From Cryphonectria parasitica EP155 (taxonomy: Eukaryota; Ascomycota; Sordariomycetes; Diaporthales; Cryphonectriaceae), in assembly GCF_011745365.1 (NCBI RefSeq), contig NW_024468914.1:3870228-3934227 (forward strand): a stretch of DNA of 64,000 nucleotides. Direction: 5' to 3'. Positions within the stretch are counted from its first letter, which is position 1; each line of letters begins with the position of its first letter. Under the pieces are notes generated by a model. That model searched no databases. It was not told the DNA's origin and saw only the letters and a program-made list of their open reading frames with translations. Positions 1 through 11,039 of the stretch are shown in pieces. Both the position numbers and the translations under genes were made by a program.

Positions 1-32
1 GTATTCACATCTTCAGACCTCTTTTTCAATCC

Positions 33-100
33 TATTCTAAAGTTAAAGTATTCTTAAGATAGAGAATAGTTTTTTTAAGTAAGAGAATTTTCGGCGCTAG
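33..100 (+). repeat. Left copy of 68-bp direct repeat flanking the whole array
   Basis: This segment reappears at the far right (63907-63974), just outside the last transposon sequence. The two copies align without gaps with 12 differences. In 11 of these the left copy has T or A where the right has C or G, as RIP would produce. It ends in CGGCGCTAG directly before the first LTR. It is too long to be an integrase target duplication. Bases 1-32 to its left match nothing else I noticed. Confidence 0.85.
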
Positions 101-287
101 TGTTATAACCCATCCGACATGCAGGTTACAGAACAGGCTCCGCTAACAAGGAATCGACAGTTACAGTTTAAAGAATGGATACGCTCAACCAAGATTAGGT
201 AATCTAGGATTAGGATTGATACAGGCTAACTAATCAGAAGAGCTCACCAGTGCTCACCGAGCCTCAGTGAGCAGCAGTGAGCCTCAG
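101..287 (+). repeat. Truncated family A LTR (5' part)
   Basis: It begins with the family terminus TGTTATAACCCATCC and continues through the conserved ACATGCAGGT and GATTAGGTAATC blocks into a U3 module with several GTGAGC/GCTCAC repeats. It stops before the TATA box and R region. It is cut by another LTR beginning at 288. Its left neighbour is the 68-bp repeat, so it may be the 5' end of the outermost element. Confidence 0.8.
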
Positions 288-300
288 TGTTATAACTCAT
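288..300 (+). repeat. 13-bp stub of another family A LTR
   Basis: TGTTATAACTCAT matches the first 13 bases of the LTR and is immediately followed by a full LTR at 301. It looks like an LTR that inserted at 288 and was itself hit 13 bases in. The stretch 101-300 is therefore a miniature nest of three LTRs. Confidence 0.6.
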
Positions 301-743
301 TGTTATGACCCATCCAACATGCAGGTCACAGGATAGGCCCCACCAACCAAGGGACCAGGTGTCACGATCCAACATCGAATACCAAGCAGGATTACGTAAT
401 CCGGGTTAGGATTGCTAGCGCGACTATGTTGACTATGAACATAGTTAACATATTTGGAAAAATGACTATAAGGAATCGGAACATAGTCGGGATAGTCAGG
501 ACTGAAGAGATGGATATATAAGGACTCGTTCATTGCCATTAGATAGATTCAGTACATAGCTCTTCAGTTATCAATCTAAATATCAGATTACTCTCTTATT
601 CTGATAGCTTCAAAAGCAGTAAACACTTGCATAGTTACTACAGTTGTGTTTCTATATTCAAGGCTTGTACTTAGCACTGCTCTTGTTAGCAAAAAACCCC
701 TTGTATACTTAGGAATCTTCGGATTGCTGCAGTACTCATTACA
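301..743 (+). repeat. 5' LTR of A1
   Basis: 443 bp, TGTTATGACC to CATTACA. Its U3 module (about 410-515) carries repeated ACTATG/CATAGT units in both orientations, unlike any other LTR here. It is followed by the TATA box, R and U5 shared by the family. The following sequence, TTTTGACAACTCTTG, is the family's primer-binding region. Confidence 0.9.
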
Positions 744-1470
744 TTTTGACAACTCTTGTTCAAGAATGGTTCAGTATTATCCCCTTGAGCAATACGGAAT
801 ACGATAGCTCCTCAAGGAACTCCTTCGTCCTCGTGCGCTCCTACTCAGAAAGAACTGGTCAACCAGATATACCAGCTCATCCAGCGCATCCAGAACCTGC
901 GCAATCAACAGCAGGCTCAGAGCGCCACCATCGCTAATCAACAGACTCAGCTAGCTCAACAGGCTTAGCAGGCACAGTTTACTTCTGCAGTTACTAGTAA
1001 TGCTGAGAAAGTATACAAGATGAATAAGCTTGCTATATATAATAGCAATCAGAAAATACTATATGGATTTCTTACTTACTGCAGAGCGTACTTCTTGTAT
1101 TATGCAATCTAGTTTACTATGAAATCTGAGAAAGTTATTCTTGCAGGAACTCATTTTGAAAAAGATGCTCTTATCTGATATAAGCCTTCTCTGCGCAATC
1201 ACTTGAAGCATCAGCAAGACTCTCGTGGGAAGATAAGAATCTCATAAAGCATTATTATAAGGGATTCAAGAATAATATTAAGAACGAAATCTCTAAGCAG
1301 GATTAGCTAGAGAATTTTATAACATTCTCCAATCAAGCAATCCGCATTAATAACTGTTTGTATGAACAATGAATAGAGAAGTTTAAGAAAGGAGAAAGCT
1401 AGACTTAGAGATTTTCAGCTAATACAAGCAAGAAACTCTAATACAAAAATAGCAGTTAATATAGCAATAC

Positions 1471-1936
1471 TGTTATGACCCATCCAACATGCAGGTCACG
1501 AAACAGGTCACAAGTAACAAGAACCAGGTGTCATGATTCAACAACGGACAACCGGCAAGGATTACATAACCTAGGGATAGGATTACGGGTTGTGGCCAAT
1601 CAGAAAGGGACCGGAGCAGTCGACAATCGGTCCTCACGGTCCAGGCAGTGAACCGTAACAACCAACCACCGACTCTTGCGGTCCACACTGAAGAGCTGGA
1701 TATATAAGAACACATTCATTACCATTAGATAGATTCAGTACATAGCTCTTCAGTTGTCAATCTAAGTATCAGACTACTCTCTACTCTGATAGCTCCAAAG
1801 GCAGTGAACACTTGCATCACTTACTGAGACTTGTACGGTTCCGTATTCAAGGACTTAGCACTTTGATACCGCTCTTGTTAGCATAAATCCCCTTTGTATA
1901 CTTTGGAATCTCCGGATTGCTGCAGTGCTCATTACA
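1471..1936 (+). repeat. Solo LTR of family A (CGGTCC subtype)
   Basis: A 466-bp LTR flanked by a perfect 5-bp duplication AATAC (1466-1470 and 1937-1941) inside A1 gag. No internal sequence follows, so this is a solo LTR left by LTR-LTR recombination. It is one of the least mutated LTRs here and shares its U3 type with A5. The family landmarks are clear: TATATAAG core promoter, inverted repeat around it, and TG..CA ends. Confidence 0.95.
1605..1690. promoter_or_regulatory. U3 module with CGGTCC array (candidate operator)
   Basis: Within about 80 bp there are CGGTCC at 1628, 1637 and 1679, its reverse complement GGACCG at 1608, and further CCG triplets at 1653 and 1669. It lies between the shared GATTAC block and the TATA box. 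Fungal Zn2Cys6 factors are known to bind paired CGG triplets, and the element carrying this U3 type (A5) encodes a Zn2Cys6-like protein. Binding is inferred from spacing and composition only. Confidence 0.5.
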
Positions 1937-2620
1937 AATACAGCTCAGAGCAGCACTATATATGCTAATTCTATAGAACTCAATGCAGCTAATAAGCAGT
2001 ATAGCAAAAGAAGCAGTATTACTTGCTACAACTGCAATAAATAGGAATATATAGCATACAATTGCTATTAATCTCGAAAGAATAAATAGCAATCAGTTTA
2101 GAAAGAATGCTAGATGAATATTGCTTAGCAATAGAAATCTAATTAACTAAGCAAAAACATTCTCTTAAAGCAAATATCGAACTCTATTGATTATAAAAGT
2201 TTTAGCTGAACATTCTGCTATAATAATAACTGCTTAATATATCTCTTGAGTAAGAAAGATTCAGAATAGTTCTTTCAGAAATCTAGATGCTACAGGCAGA
2301 TAGCGATAGCAGAGCGAGAGTATATGCTTAGTATAACTACAAGTAGCAATGATTTGAACTGCTTTGATATTATTGAATAGAGTATTCAAGCATTAGAAGA
2401 AGAGCTTAGCAATAATACTCTTTATTATTCCTTATTGCTTATACTAAATACTATAACTAGGGATATGAATAAGAGATAGTATTCTCTTAGTTATTAGTAC
2501 AAATATCTGAATAATATCGAGAATGCTTCTCAAGCAACAGAAGAGTTAAGCTAAGTTAAACGATTTAGCAATCTATCAGAATCTCTTATGAACAATGAAC
2601 TCAATAAGCTTAAAGAAAGG

Positions 2621-3079
2621 TGTTATGACTCATCCAACATGCAGGTCACGAAACAAACCCCGGCAACAAGGGACCAGGTGTCACGACCCAACGTCGGACA
2701 GCCATCAACGATTAGGTAATCCAGGGTTAGGGTCACAGAGCTCAGCCAATCAGATCACAGGATGATCACTTGTGATCACCGGTGCTCAGTGATCAGTAGT
2801 GATCCGGAGTGATCACCAGTGAGCAGGAACTGAAGAGCTGAATATATAACCACACGTTCATTACCATTAGATAGATCATTGTACATAGCTCTTCAGTTAT
2901 CAATCTAAGTATTAGATTACTCTCTACTCTGATAGTTCCAAAGGCAGTGAATACTTGCATCGCTTATTAAGACTTGTACAGTTCCGTATTCAAGAACTTA
3001 GCACTTTGATACTGCTCTTGTTAGCATAAACCCTCTTTGTATACTTTGGAATCTTCGGATTGCTGCAGTGCTTATTACA
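2621..3079 (+). repeat. 5' LTR of A2 (TGATCAC subtype)
   Basis: 459 bp. The U3 module at about 2755-2830 holds about six TGATC/GATCA units in both orientations around CCGGTGCTCAGTGATC. Other landmarks are as in the rest of the family. It is followed by the primer region from 3080. No other LTR in the window has this module. Confidence 0.9.
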
Positions 3080-3139
3080 TTTTGACAACTCTTGTTCAAG
3101 AATGATTCAGTATTATCCCCTTGAATAATACGGAATATG

Positions 3140-5260
3140 ATAGCTTCTCCAGAAATCCCTTTGTTCTCGCGCGCTCCTATTTAGGAGGAACTGGTTAATC
3201 AGGTGTACTAGCTCATTCAGCGTATCTAGGATCTGCGCGAACAACAGCAGGCCCAAAGTGCTACCATCGCCAACCAGCAGGCTCAGCTAGCTCAACAGGC
3301 CCAGCTAGCCCAGCAGGCTCAACAGGCGCAGTCCACCCCTACAGCCACCAATGGTGCTGAAAAGGCGTACAAGATGAATAAACTCGCTATATACAATAGC
3401 AATCAGAAAACGCTGCATGAATTCCTTATCTACTGCAGAGCATATTTCTTGCATTATGCAATTCAGTTTATTATAAAATCTGAAAAAATTATTCTTGCAG
3501 GAACTCATCTCAAAAAGAATGCTCTTATTTAGTACAAGCTTTCTTTATACAATCACTTGAAGTATCAGAACAATTCTAATGCATGTATTCAGAGTACTAA
3601 GGATATATTCGATTCCTTTAAGAGCTTCGAGAAAGCTCTTAAAGAGATCTTTGGTAATTCCAACGAAGAATGCATTACAGCTTAGCAGCTCATGAACCTC
3701 AGGCAGACTAAATCAGCTTCTGCTTATATAGTTAGGTTCAAGCAGCTCTTAGCAAGATTTTCGTAGAAAGATAAGAATCTCATGGAATACTATTATAAGG
3801 AGCTTAAGAACAATGTTAAGAACAAAATCTTCAAACAAGATTAGCTAGAGAACTTTGCGATATTCTCTAATCAAGCTATCTGCATTAATAACTGTTTGTA
3901 TAAACAATGAGTGAAGAAGTTTAAGAAGAGAGAAAGCTAGACTTGGAGATTTCCAGCCAATATAAGCAAGAAATTCCAAAACAAGAATAGCGGTTGATAT
4001 AGCAGTATAGCTTAGAGCAGCACTATATATACCAATCTCATAGAATTCAATACTGCTAATAAGCAGTATAGCAAGAGAAATAGCATTACTTGCTACAATT
4101 GCAACAAATAAGAATACATTGTATACAACTACTATCAATTCTGAAAGAACAAATAGCAACTAGTTCAGAAAGAATGCTAGATGAATATTGCTTAACAATA
4201 GAAATCTAATCAACTAAACAAAAACATTCTCTTGGAGCAAGTGTTGAACTTTATCAATTATGAAAGTCTCAGCTGAACATTCTGCTATAATAATAACTGC
4301 TTAATATATCTCTCGAGTAAGAAAGATTCAGAATGGTTCCCTTAGAAACCTAGGCGCCACAAGCAGATAGCGACAGCAGGGCGAGGGTATATGCTCAGCA
4401 TAACTACAAGCAGCAATAACTCGAACTGCTCCGATGTTACTGAATGAAGCATTCAGGCGCTGGAGAAAGAACTTAATAACGATGCTCTTCGCTATTTCTC
4501 ATTATCTGTACCAGACACTATTATCAGAGAAATGAATAAAGAATGATATCCTCTTAGTTATTAGTATGAAAACCTAAATGATACCGAAAACGCTTCTCAG
4601 GCAACAGAAAGGTTAAGCTATAACGAGCGATCCAACAGCTCATCAGAGTCTCCTGAGAATAATGAACCCAAGAAACCTATAGGAAGATTCTCCTTTGGTA
4701 TTGGATAGAACCAGAAAATAATAGAGATTGAATATCTCATTTATAAAATAGAATTAGAAAAGCTCTTTATCTGCATTCCCTTGCAAAATATCAAAGCATA
4801 AGAAGATAAGAATTCTTGAATCAGCTTATTTCACAATCTATATTACGAACTAGCTTAAATCTTCTGTATCTATTATAACTGCAGAATGCATTTCTCGAAC
4901 AAGATATAATATAAATAGTTCCCTATTAGAAAACTAGAACAAATCCTTCAAGCTGTTGAAGAACAGGAATTCCGCTTCAGAGAGATTCTCAACAGATAGC
5001 ATTACAATGCATATATCGAACTATCAGATAACTGCTTCAAGCAATGCATAAACAAGAAGATAAAATGATAGCAGTATGAAATAATACTCTATATAATTCA
5101 TATTAATAATAAGATTTGCAACTAGCATTAACAGAAGAAAGATTAGGAATAATAACAATATGAGCAAAAGCAAGCTAAGAAGCTCGCTCAAGAAGCAGCG
5201 AAGCAGGCTCAGAAGAATAAGCAGTTCTCGATAAATTCAAAAGGATAGGATTGTTTGTAA
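3140..5260 (+). pseudogene. gag of A2 (RIP-degraded)
   Basis: Structural polyprotein of the retrotransposon particle. The frame is 707 codons including the stop, the same length as in A4, starting at an ATA that is ATG in A4. It has Gln-rich AQLAQQ repeats near residue 50, a capsid-like central region, a CX2CX4HX4C-type knuckle near 4091 with the His changed, and a tail ending at TAA 5258-5260. That stop is conserved in all copies and is probably the true gag terminator. Many internal stops are CAG/CAA derived. The pol frame is -1 relative to it. Confidence 0.85.
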
Positions 5261-8200
5261 AGGAACTGCAGACAATCAGACTGGAACAGTTTCTATATAA
5301 AGCTTTCAGAACAGATTATGCTTATATCAAGTTCGATATATATATTTAAGAGTATAAGTATAGCGCACTATTGAATAGTAGCACTTAGGGAAACTTTATA
5401 TCTCTATATATTATTAATTAGGCATAACTACAATAGAAATGAAAGAAATGCTTATATACTCTTAGCACTATAAAAGAACAATCTGTTGCATACAACTAAG
5501 AAGTAATCAATAAGAAAACTAATCATCTATCTATCTTAATTCAAGAATGCATAATTAGAGCTTCTTTTGATATTATAGATACAGCATATCATAAGCTGAT
5601 TATGAGACTTTCATAGCTTAAGGAGCACAATCCTCGAATCGATTGAACTATTAGCCAGATCTTATGAGAACAAGCTGTATTCAGAGAGATAGTTATAATC
5701 AATGATGCAGGATTAAAGCTAATGATTGAAGAATACTTAGGAAAAGAAGCTTTATACAACTTTACATATATTTCCAAATCAGCAGAGCTAGCAATTCAAG
5801 GAGAAGGATCTAGTAATAAGCGAACCCAAATAGTGCTAGAGCGCTAACAGATTAGCAAAACAACAGAAGCAAAACTCTCAGCAAGTTGGTTCGCTCTGGA
5901 GCAATAAGGAAAAGCTTCAGAAAGTGAATTGTAGATCCATACAGGAAAAACCTCGAAACCAGGCTCTCGAGCGCCCGCTCCGGCCCGGAGCGAACGCTTA
6001 AGAACCTCGAAAACGCTATCAGAAAAGAAGCACGCTCAACAATATCTACTGTTCCTCCAGATAGCAGAAACAGCACAGGGATCAGAACCAATACTTGCAA
6101 ACATATTATGAAAATATTACAAGTTCAAGAAACTATTTCAGAAAGAATTGAATACAGAATTGCTAGAATACAGCTTATACAACTATAAGATCCTGCTACA
6201 AGAAGGAAAACAGCTCAAATTCTTCCCTATCTACAGACTAAACAAAGCACAGCTAGAAGCACTTAGGGAGTATCTCAACAAGAATCTTAAGAAAGAATAC
6301 ATATAATTATTGCAATTACCAGCAGAATATCTCATCCTATTTATACTCAAAAAGAACAGCAAGCTCAGACTATATATTGATTACAAGCAATTCAATGATA
6401 TTACAATCAAGAACCGATATCTATTACTACTCATCAAGAAATTACAAGATAAGCTGCAAGGAGCATAATGGTTTACAGTTCTAGATCTAAAAAGAGCTTA
6501 TAATCTAATTAGAGTAAAAGAAGAAGAAGAATGGAAAACTGCTTTCAGAACATGCTATGGATACTACGAATATTTGATTATACTCTTTAGTTTAATAAAT
6601 ATCCCAGCTTCATTTCAGAAAATAATTAATCATATTCTATGCAAACATCTGAATCAGTTCATTATTGCTTATCTCAACAACATCCTTATTTACTCTCGAA
6701 TACTGGAAGAATATAAGAAGCATATGGAAACAGTATTGTAAATGCTTCAAAATGCAAAACTCCTTGTAAAACCAGCAAAGAGTTATTTTTATGTACAAAA
6801 GATTAACTACTTCGGATTCATAATCAAGCTAGAATGCATTAAGCTACAGAAAGATAAAATAGAAGCTATTAGGAATTAGCTAGTTCTCAGGAATATTAGG
6901 GATATTAGATCTTTTCTCGGATATATCAACTTCTACAAGTAGTTTATTAAGAACTACAGCTGAATTATACACTCTCTTACCAATCTTATCAAAAAAGAAC
7001 AGCTTTTCGAATAAACCTCCAAGGCATAAGAAGCTTTCAACGAGATTATCAAACATATTACCTCAGAACCAGTTCTGTATGAAGCAGATCTCTACAAATC
7101 CTTTGAAATTGAAACTGATACATCAAGATATGCATTCGGAGAACAACTTAGCTAGCGAGATAATCAAGAATGTTTAAGGATTATAAGCAACTTTTCAAAG
7201 AAGTTGAATAGCTCAGAAATCAACTATAGAATCCCTGATCAGAAACTTATAGCAATAATAAAAGCTTTCGAGAAATAGCAATACTATTTCATTAATATAC
7301 AATATTTAATCATAATTCACTTAGATTACAAGAATCTAACTATATTTATAATAACCAAGGTTTTGAATAAGTAATAAGTTAGATAAGCAGAATTCCTCTT
7401 ACAGTTTAACTTCAAGATTATATATTGCAAAAGCTCAGAAAACAAATAAGCAAATACTCTTAGCAGAAGATCAAATTATCGAAATGCAGATTTCTCGGAT
7501 ATACAGAATATCTTTGCTCAAAACAAGTTAGGAAATCTCGTTAATGCATACAGAGAACTAAATGCTGCCTTCAGGATCGAATCCTTGGAAAGGAATTCAG
7601 AATCAATAACTCTGAACGAACAAGACAACTATATCAAGGATGTATATAGTGCACTAGCATATAAGCACCAGAGAGTTAGAGCAACTTATGAATGCATCAA
7701 AAGATATTAAAACTTATCAGATCTTAGGAAAAGGATTGAGAATATTCTATAATAATGCAACAGCTGCAAAAAGAATAAAGCAGAAAGATATAAGCTTTAT
7801 GGATTACTGCATTTCTTACTAGTATTTATAATTATTTAGCAATTCATCAGTCTAAACTTTATTATTAAGCTATCTCTCTTATGAGAATTCTTAACTAAGA
7901 TGCAATATAATAGTATTCTAATAGTGATTTGCAGACTGAGTAAGTATGCTTATTTTCTTCTCTATAAGGAAAGCAGTATAGCAGAAGAACTTGCATATGC
8001 ATTCCTTAGAACAATTATTATTAATTATAGTATGCTAGAGGAAGTAATCTCTGATAGAAATAGAAAGTTCAACTCAAAGTTTTGAACTTTGCTTATAAAA
8101 TAGCTTGGAATATACTACAGAATATCTATAGCATTTCATTTATAAATAGATGAATAAACAGAAAGAATAAATCAAGTTGTTAAGCAGTATCTTTAATACT

Positions 8201-8895
8201 ATATTAATTAGAAACAGAATAACTAGATTAATCTGTTACTTCTTATACAGTTCGCTTATAATAGCATAGATATAAGTATAATAAAGAAGTTATTATTCTT
8301 TATACTCTATAAATACAATCTAATAGCTTATTACAAAGTATTACTAGAAGCAGATGTAAAAGCTATAAATAAAAAGATTAAGAAGATTAAGAAAGTTTAG
8401 AAGAAATTCCGATTAGAATTACAATTCATTCAGAAATGAATAGTATAATATGCAAACTCCAAGAGGATTGAGAGACTAATTCTATAGAAGGGAGATAAGA
8501 TCTATTTACTTCAAAAAAATATCAAAATAACAAGATCTAGCAATAAATTCAATTATAAGAAGTTAGAACTATTCAAAATCTTATAACAGATCTTCTCAGT
8601 TAATTACGAATTAGCATTATCTTATAGGATGAGAATATACCCGGTTTTTCATATCTTATTGCTGAAATCAGCAGTATAGGAAATATCAGCGAATAATATA
8701 GCAGAAGTAGAAAACAACGAACCAGAGTATGAAGTGGAAAAGATTCTCAAGTATAGAAGTACGGATAGCATGAGGGAATACCTTATCAAATGAAAAGATT
8801 ACCTAGCAAGCGAAAATTCTTGGGAACTGCAGAAAAATGTTAAAAATGCTTAGGAAAAGATAGCTGAATATTGGAAAAAGAAAACTAGCATCTAA
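5225..8895 (+). pseudogene. pol of A2: protease-RT-RNase H-integrase-chromodomain (degraded)
   Basis: In the -1 frame relative to gag. In order: aspartic protease (the LLDSG core reads LLNSS near 5369), reverse transcriptase (LKGAYNLI-like segment near 6485; AYLDDILIYS core with the aspartates changed), RNase H, integrase with an HHCC zinc finger and a DDE core (7900-8085 stays open), and a C-terminal chromodomain near 8730-8875. The TAA at 8893-8895 ends pol and overlaps the antisense stop. The chromodomain places family A among chromoviruses, which as a group can direct integration to marked chromatin. Heavily RIP-mutated. Confidence 0.85.
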
Positions 8896-9613
8896 GACAA
8901 CCGCTCCGCCCCGAACCGAGATCCAGAGGCTTCAGAAACCTCGCTCTCCAGGAAACCCGATTAATCTACCACTGCATTCCTTACATCTACGGAATTCCAA
9001 TCAAAACTCTCAAAAGAAGGATCTCCAGCAACCACAGCAGATTCTTCTGCAACTACAGAACGAATCCCAGCAGCAATGCGAGCTCGCTCCTCCTCAGCTT
9101 CCTCACATTCCAACTCCTCCACACTAGAAAGACCTCGATGAATAGCTTTCATCATCCTCTCAAACTACAGATGCTTCTGCTTCCGCAAACATCCTATCTC
9201 TGCAGCAGCATTGCGCAGCTGCTCCTCAGCACTCTCAAGTTGGTTCTTCAGGCGTTGGTATTGAATGCTTATCCGACGAATTTCTGCTGCGCTCAATCCT
9301 TGAACGTTGCACTGAGAGCGATCCAGGCGGATGCATTCAGCGCAGCGAGAGGAATCCTCGATGGAGACTTAACAGAACTGAATACCACAACTCTCACAGA
9401 AGGAGCAAGAAGGCATGGTAATGGCGTTTTGAAGAACTAAGGAAAGAAGAGAATCCTTTTGTTTAGTTTTCTCAGCATGAGGATGAAATTTGTTGATTCT
9501 GTTCGATATCTCGATTAGAAAGGCAAGATTACGAATACGGAGACTTGCCAGAATACTTACAGAAGATCGTTGGGAATAACAACTAATAGAAGAGAGATGA
9601 TGTTATAACCCAT
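8892..9613 (-). pseudogene. Antisense Zn2Cys6-like gene of A2 (two exons)
   Basis: Model on the minus strand: ATG at 9613-9611 inside the 3' LTR, exon 1 9613-9561, intron 9560-9499 (GTAAGT donor, CTAAT branch, CAG acceptor), exon 2 9498-8892, 220 codons in one frame. The cysteines read CX2CX7CX9CX2CX7C, followed by a charged helical region likely to be a coiled coil, then an Ala/Glu-rich stretch and an acidic-aromatic tail. Its TAG overlaps the pol TAA. Three stops interrupt exon 2; two recur at the same codons in A3 and one (Trp to TAG) also in A7, as expected for CpA hot spots. The function is unknown; a transposon-encoded DNA-binding regulator is my inference. Confidence 0.75.
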
Positions 9614-10056
9614 CTAACATGCAGATCACAGAATAGATCACGAGTAACAAGAACTAGGTATTAAGGACTCAACATCCTGATAAAGCACTGATTACATAAC
9701 CCAGGATTAGGGTTATGAGCACAGCTAATCAGGAAGGATAGCTTCGGATATATGCTATTCAAAGCTAGCAGGATAACTGGGATATGTTGCTATTCAACAT
9801 ATCTATACTGAAGAGCTGAATATATAAGAACATGTTCATTACCATTAGATAGATTCAGTATATAGCTCTTCAGTTATCAATCTAAGTATCAGATTATTCT
9901 CTACTCTGATAGCCCCAAAGGCAGTGAACACTTGCATCGCTTATTAAGACTTGTACAGTTCTGTATTCAAGGACTTGGCACTTTGACACCGCTCTTGTTA
10001 GCATAAACCCTCTTTGTATACTTTGGAATCTTCGGATTGCTGCAGTGCTCATTACA
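9601..10056 (+). repeat. 3' LTR of A2 (GGATATGTTG subtype)
   Basis: 456 bp, same U3 type as the LTRs of A3. A 10+5+10 inverted repeat (GGATATGTTG / CAACATATCT) sits at 9780-9804 just before the core promoter. Family B sequence starts immediately afterwards. Confidence 0.9.
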
Positions 10057-10800
10057 TTATTATTAATATAATTCGAGCTTTCAACAAATCTTTATTTCCT
10101 TCTATAATAGCTTTCATAACTGCTCTCAGCAGCATTCGAGATAGAAGCATTACTCCGGTAGCATATATCCCTCTGCAGCTGAGAAGTAAAGAGAATAAAC
10201 TTATACAAGCAATGCTGAATATAGATGCCGAAATGAGCTTAATAGCTCTCTCTCTGTATTCAAGCATGCGCTTGTCTTATATGCTAACATCAAATATTAT
10301 CTTATACATATATAATGAATCAGATATAGCGCTTATTAGAATTCTTGAAACCGATATTTTCTATAGCAGCTTCTCTAAACAGATAATATTCTATATTATT
10401 AATAACAGATTAATATTGCTAAATCATTCTATACTATTAGAAATGCTGTTTGTAATACAGATCAAGCTTTCCTTTGATTACTCCATTCTCAGATTTCTCC
10501 ATATAAGCTTCGCCTTTGGAGAAGTACAACTGGTTATTATGATCAGCAATTAGAAACTTCTTGAAGGGAAGGGTTTATACAGAACCATACCAAAAAACTG
10601 AGTGCTAGCAGCCACCCTGAGAAATGCAGAGCTATCAGCAGAGAAGTTATTCCAGAGTGAGTGTTATTGAAGAAGGGAGATACAGCTGTGATATTCATAT
10701 CTGAATGAGACATTGCAGCTGTTGTAAATGAGTTAATAATAGAACTGATAGGAAGGAAGTTGAAGAAGAATTGCTCTATAGTAAATGAGAAAGGAGCAAC
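10057..10800 (+). pseudogene. B1 protease region (C-terminal end of the gag-pro frame)
   Basis: It matches the B2 protease region on the minus strand. The catalytic triad region reads NIDAEMSLIA where a functional retroviral-type aspartic protease has D-T-G. The frame stays open to 10553. The open frame beginning at 10014 includes LTR sequence and is not a real N-terminus. The downstream RT is in the -1 frame relative to this segment, as in B2. Confidence 0.7.
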
Positions 10801-11039
10801 CCGAGAGTCTTGTCTGTATGGAATGCACAGCAGCTAGTGCTATTCACGCTAGCTACGTTGTATGAAGAAGAAAAGAAAAGATATCTTAAGCTTAGTTAAT
10901 ACTTTTTACAAGCTCAAAAACAAGAAGATCAAGCTAATTAATGATTCCTAGCCTGATAATTCAGTACTGAAAGGAACAATTGAATAGAAGCTTACTAAGA
11001 TTAAAAAAATAAAACAAGCTCAGCAATTCACAAAGCCTA

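Larger units (their letters stand above)
301..2620 (+). mobile_element. Family A element A1, 5' portion only
   Basis: Complete 5' LTR (301-743), primer-site region and most of gag, then abrupt replacement by a second LTR at 2621. The internal sequence is interrupted by a solo LTR at 1471-1936. At the right edge the sequence matches the gag 3' region of other copies (compare about 57115). The continuation expected after the A2 element is not found downstream, so this copy lost its pol half by later recombination. It is heavily RIP-mutated. Confidence 0.85.
804..2620 (+). pseudogene. gag remnant of A1 (broken, interrupted by a solo LTR)
   Basis: Gag structural protein remnant. The start codon homologous to the ATG at 55576 in A4 reads ATA. 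The N-terminal Gln/Ala-rich repeats, the capsid-like segment and the tail that precedes pol are recognisable by comparison with A4. The frame holds many RIP-type stops. The zinc-knuckle region lies after the solo LTR (TGCTACAACTGC near 2024) and its His codon is Tyr, as in other copies. Remnants of the frame run to 2620, where A2 is inserted. Not functional. Confidence 0.8.
2621..10056 (+). mobile_element. Family A element A2, a chimera with mismatched LTRs
   Basis: It looks like a complete 7.4-kb element: 5' LTR 2621-3079, gag, pol, antisense gene, polypurine tract at 9588-9600, 3' LTR 9601-10056. However, the LTRs belong to different U3 types (TGATCAC repeats on the left, GGATATGTTG inverted repeat on the right). 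The flanks also disagree: AAAGG (A1 gag) on the left and TTATT (family B protease region) on the right. The simplest reading is homologous recombination between two different A insertions, deleting everything between. Confidence 0.85.

Noticed and set aside
746..937. Open frame of 63 codons after the first complete LTR
   Set aside because: It is an alternative frame over the gag start; the gag frame matched by all other copies begins at 804.
9138..9440. 100-codon open frame on the plus strand near 9.3 kb, and 53488-53766
   Set aside because: Both are shadows of the antisense Zn2Cys6-like gene on the other strand; only the minus-strand frame is conserved across copies.
10014..10056. N-terminal part of the 179-codon open frame ending at 10553
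   Set aside because: These codons are LTR sequence fused by chance to the B1 protease frame.
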